Shown here: positions 63,101 through 64,000 of the stretch, one piece after another
Layout: every line of letters starts with the position of its first letter
Position numbering within the stretch: the stretch's first letter is position 1
NCBI GenBank assembly: GCA_964389925.1
Contig: CAYMGE010000013.1
Span: 1 to 64,000 of the forward strand
Direction of reading: 5' to 3'
DNA from: CALECP01 sp964389925
GTDB lineage: Bacteria; Chloroflexota; Anaerolineae; Promineifilales; Promineifilaceae
Length of the DNA stretch: 64,000 bases
Notes under the pieces: model-generated
Database searches by the model: none
Seen by the model: the letters and a program-made list of their open reading frames with translations, nothing else
What the model was told of the DNA's origin: nothing
Translations under genes and position numbers: made by a program

Positions 63101-64000
63101 AGGGTGAAGCCATCGCCGCCATCTATGGGCTACAGGCCAAACGCGCCAGCGCAACCGCGCTCAATCAACAGGACGCGATTTGGCGCGACTGGCTGTATGC
63201 GGTCGAGTGGCGACCCCAAGCCCTGCCGCACGTTGCCAAACCAACCGAATTGATGCCGAGCGTATCGGCCGTACCGCAGGGTGGCATGAAGCCACACCTC
63301 ACCGACTACACCCAACTTATCACGCAACTCGACGCGATCAGCGCGGGCTATGTGCAACAGGCGTTGGGGGCAAACTGGCGCACGGGCGACCGCTTCACAA
63401 CCACGCAGTTGATGGCACAAACGGGTATTCTCGACCGCTATCACGCGCTGACTGAGCGACTGTTGATGATGTTGGTGGAAGATGGGTGGTTGGAGCGGAG
63501 AAGTGGTGCGTGGTGCGTGGTGCGTGTGGAAGATGTTGTGCTTGATGTGCCGCAGTCGTTGAGGGAGCAACATCCAGCGGCGAACGCGGAGTTGACGCTG
63601 TTGCAGAGGTGTGGGGAGCGGTTGGTGGCCGTGTTGCGCGGTGAGCAAGACCCGCTCGACCTGCTGTTTCCGGCGGGCGATCTCAGCACGACGACGCAGT
63701 TTTATCGCCAATCACCCGCGACGCTGGCGATGAATCAATTGTGTGAAGCGGCATTGATTGCGGCTACGCCAGCGTCAACCGTTCCCGCCGAGCCGTATCG
63801 CTTGGAAATTATGGAGCGCGGATCGCTCGAACAGGTGCGCCTAAACCCGTCTGCCCGTCGCGCCCCTGCACCCGATGAAGTCGAAATTGAGGTGCAAGCC
63901 GCCGCGCTCAACTTCCGCGATTTGCTCAACGTGTTGGGGATGTATCCGGGCGATGCGGGGCAGATTGGGGGAGAGTGTGCGGGCGTAATCGTTGCCGTCG
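60130..64000 (+). CDS. PKS2 (partial): KS-dead AT-DH-MT remnant-ER
   Basis: The first 1290 residues of a type I PKS cut by the window end. After a short N-terminal coiled linker, the ketosynthase (about 30-455) has C203 in TACSSS, EAHGTGT and NIGHLES. The AT region (about 535-720) reads GRGVG where GHSxG is expected, so catalytic Ser is Gly599 and His is Arg598, and the segment that normally holds HAFH/YASH is missing (roughly 130 residues short). Dehydratase (about 735-1020): H774 in HHTVFG and D932 in LLDSALQ. Residues 1055-1210 look like only the first part of a C-methyltransferase. ER begins near 1223. The KR/ACP would lie outside. It probably needs an acyltransferase in trans, and the hybrid protein at 56391 is the obvious candidate. 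Confidence 0.88.
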   Translation, partial: MTNTLTPLQKAAHAIKHLRSQLDALQQRAREPIAIIGLDCRFPHANNPAEFWELLRDGRDAMREVPADRWDIDALYDPDPAAEGKMYVREAGFVDGIDQFDAQFFGIAPREAIGMDPQQRLLLEVSYHALEHAGQAPDQLRDTPTGVFVGVSFDDYLQISLPHNDPVNLDTYTALGNYHSVAAGRIAYTLGLQGPAMQLDTACSSSLLAVHLAVQSLRRGECDMALAGGVNLMLSPVPTIGFCKLRALAPDGRCKTFSAEANGYARGEGCGIVVLKRLSDAQASGDNVLAVIRGSAVNHDGASSGLTVPNQQAQEKLIRQALRDGDVAPHEVGYVEAHGTGTLLGDPIEIAALQNALNQQREQPLYVGSVKTNIGHLESAAGIAALIKTVLALQHQTIPPHLHFDTPNPHIGWNQTRVPTELTAWDGQRIAGVSSFGISGTNVHLVVGDAPEQEVGLFRKSPTSHILTISAKTEAGLRERIAQMQMVLATSEAALEDICFTANAGRAHFEKRVIVTGRTREEVRTGLASAEIHTPTTQPTIAFLFDDTVRTVDPAITHPAYRAAVEQCRAMPPAFVAQYALAMVWQAWGVEPAAVVGRGVGEYVAACVAGIMDVATAGRLLNGTANGHLTLNAPQIDFVSSRTGAVANRDVTTVAYWQLRGDAWGEAIASAEKTIGCDLLLTMQNGVVPQIALLYQRGATLNWSAIQTGKRIPLPTYPFQRKRYWVQPKAVTPQPTPDAHPLLGKRIRSAAFRNGEIVFESQLTANQPTYLRHHTVFGNTVLLGAAYLDMALSAAQTVAPHASLSDVAIQRALLLDDTPTTVQTILTPNGDDRWQFEVVSEQGETWHVHAAGEVVANAPALREEIGEWRRVQMGEGISAEIYYQQLDRNGLTYGENLQGIQQLWMAGDTALGDIKLPAPSADPYQLHPALLDSALQVVMTVLPDETAYMPVAIERVVLYRRPTARLWSYVKRRPAQQDKTYTLDVTLLTPEGEAIAAIYGLQAKRASATALNQQDAIWRDWLYAVEWRPQALPHVAKPTELMPSVSAVPQGGMKPHLTDYTQLITQLDAISAGYVQQALGANWRTGDRFTTTQLMAQTGILDRYHALTERLLMMLVEDGWLERRSGAWCVVRVEDVVLDVPQSLREQHPAANAELTLLQRCGERLVAVLRGEQDPLDLLFPAGDLSTTTQFYRQSPATLAMNQLCEAALIAATPASTVPAEPYRLEIMERGSLEQVRLNPSARRAPAPDEVEIEVQAAALNFRDLLNVLGMYPGDAGQIGGECAGVIVAV
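61489..61520. repeat. In-frame inverted repeat in PKS2 KS-AT linker
   Basis: GAAGTCGGACTTTT faces AAAAGTCCGACTTC with a short centre, translated as EVGLFRKSPTS. The arms are 14 bp. It sits in a flexible linker, so the reading frame and folds on both sides are kept. Confidence 0.75.

Overview
The window looks like part of a Chloroflexota genome, probably a filamentous relative of Herpetosiphon, Caldilinea or 'Promineifilum'. I infer this from gene content, lipoproteins with lipoboxes, a DUF11/dockerin surface protein and the style of the small dispersed repeats, so the placement is moderate confidence at best. It is dominated by a mixed NRPS/PKS natural-product region, almost all on the + strand, with many start/stop overlaps. 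The octamer TCGGCCGA is hugely over-represented (about 90 copies by eye, against one or two expected by chance) and is nearly absent from about 3.0-8.5 kb.

Layout. 0-3.3 kb: EctB-type diaminobutyrate aminotransferase, type II thioesterase, antisense glycosyltransferase. 3.4-3.65 kb: two very small antisense membrane-peptide genes with their own terminator. 4.45-9.44 kb: a 1661-residue cell-surface protein with DUF11, P-domain, dockerin and cohesin-like domains. 10.5-23.1 kb: a compact export-type locus with an SPFH protein, a giant pentapeptide-repeat lipoprotein, a substrate-binding lipoprotein, a second pentapeptide lipoprotein, a mini-HlyD, a C39-peptidase ABC exporter, a helical membrane protein and a second ABC exporter. 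HigA-like and BrnTA genes interrupt or follow it.

23.8-47.6 kb is the NRPS/PKS core: a second thioesterase; a Rossmann-fold protein; NRPS1 (TubC-C-A-PCP-Cy-A(Ox)-PCP, a thiazole-forming module by architecture); two P450s; NRPS2 (TubC-C-A-PCP); a metallo-hydrolase; PKS1 (KS-AT-ACP); NRPS3 (TubC-C-A-PCP-TE). After an antisense AAA/nuclease gene, 49.2-52.6 kb holds a P1B-like ATPase with no CPC motif, a paralogue of the helical membrane protein from the exporter locus, and two 60-63 residue peptides sharing a T-x-I-K-A-G motif, which may be a peptide-based system linked to the exporters.

52.6-64 kb holds the most unusual part: a fused E1 alpha-beta 2-oxoacid dehydrogenase, then a protein that joins an E2-type lipoyl domain and peripheral-subunit-binding domain to a PKS acyltransferase and an ACP, then a PKS whose own AT has lost its catalytic Ser/His and much of its fold. 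Together they suggest a 2-oxoacid-to-lipoyl-to-ACP acyl-loading route with an acyltransferase acting in trans. A small toxin/DUF2283-like pair sits between two copies of the E1 gene's 3' end, and a frameshifted HNH gene lies beside it. The last PKS runs off the window inside its ER domain.
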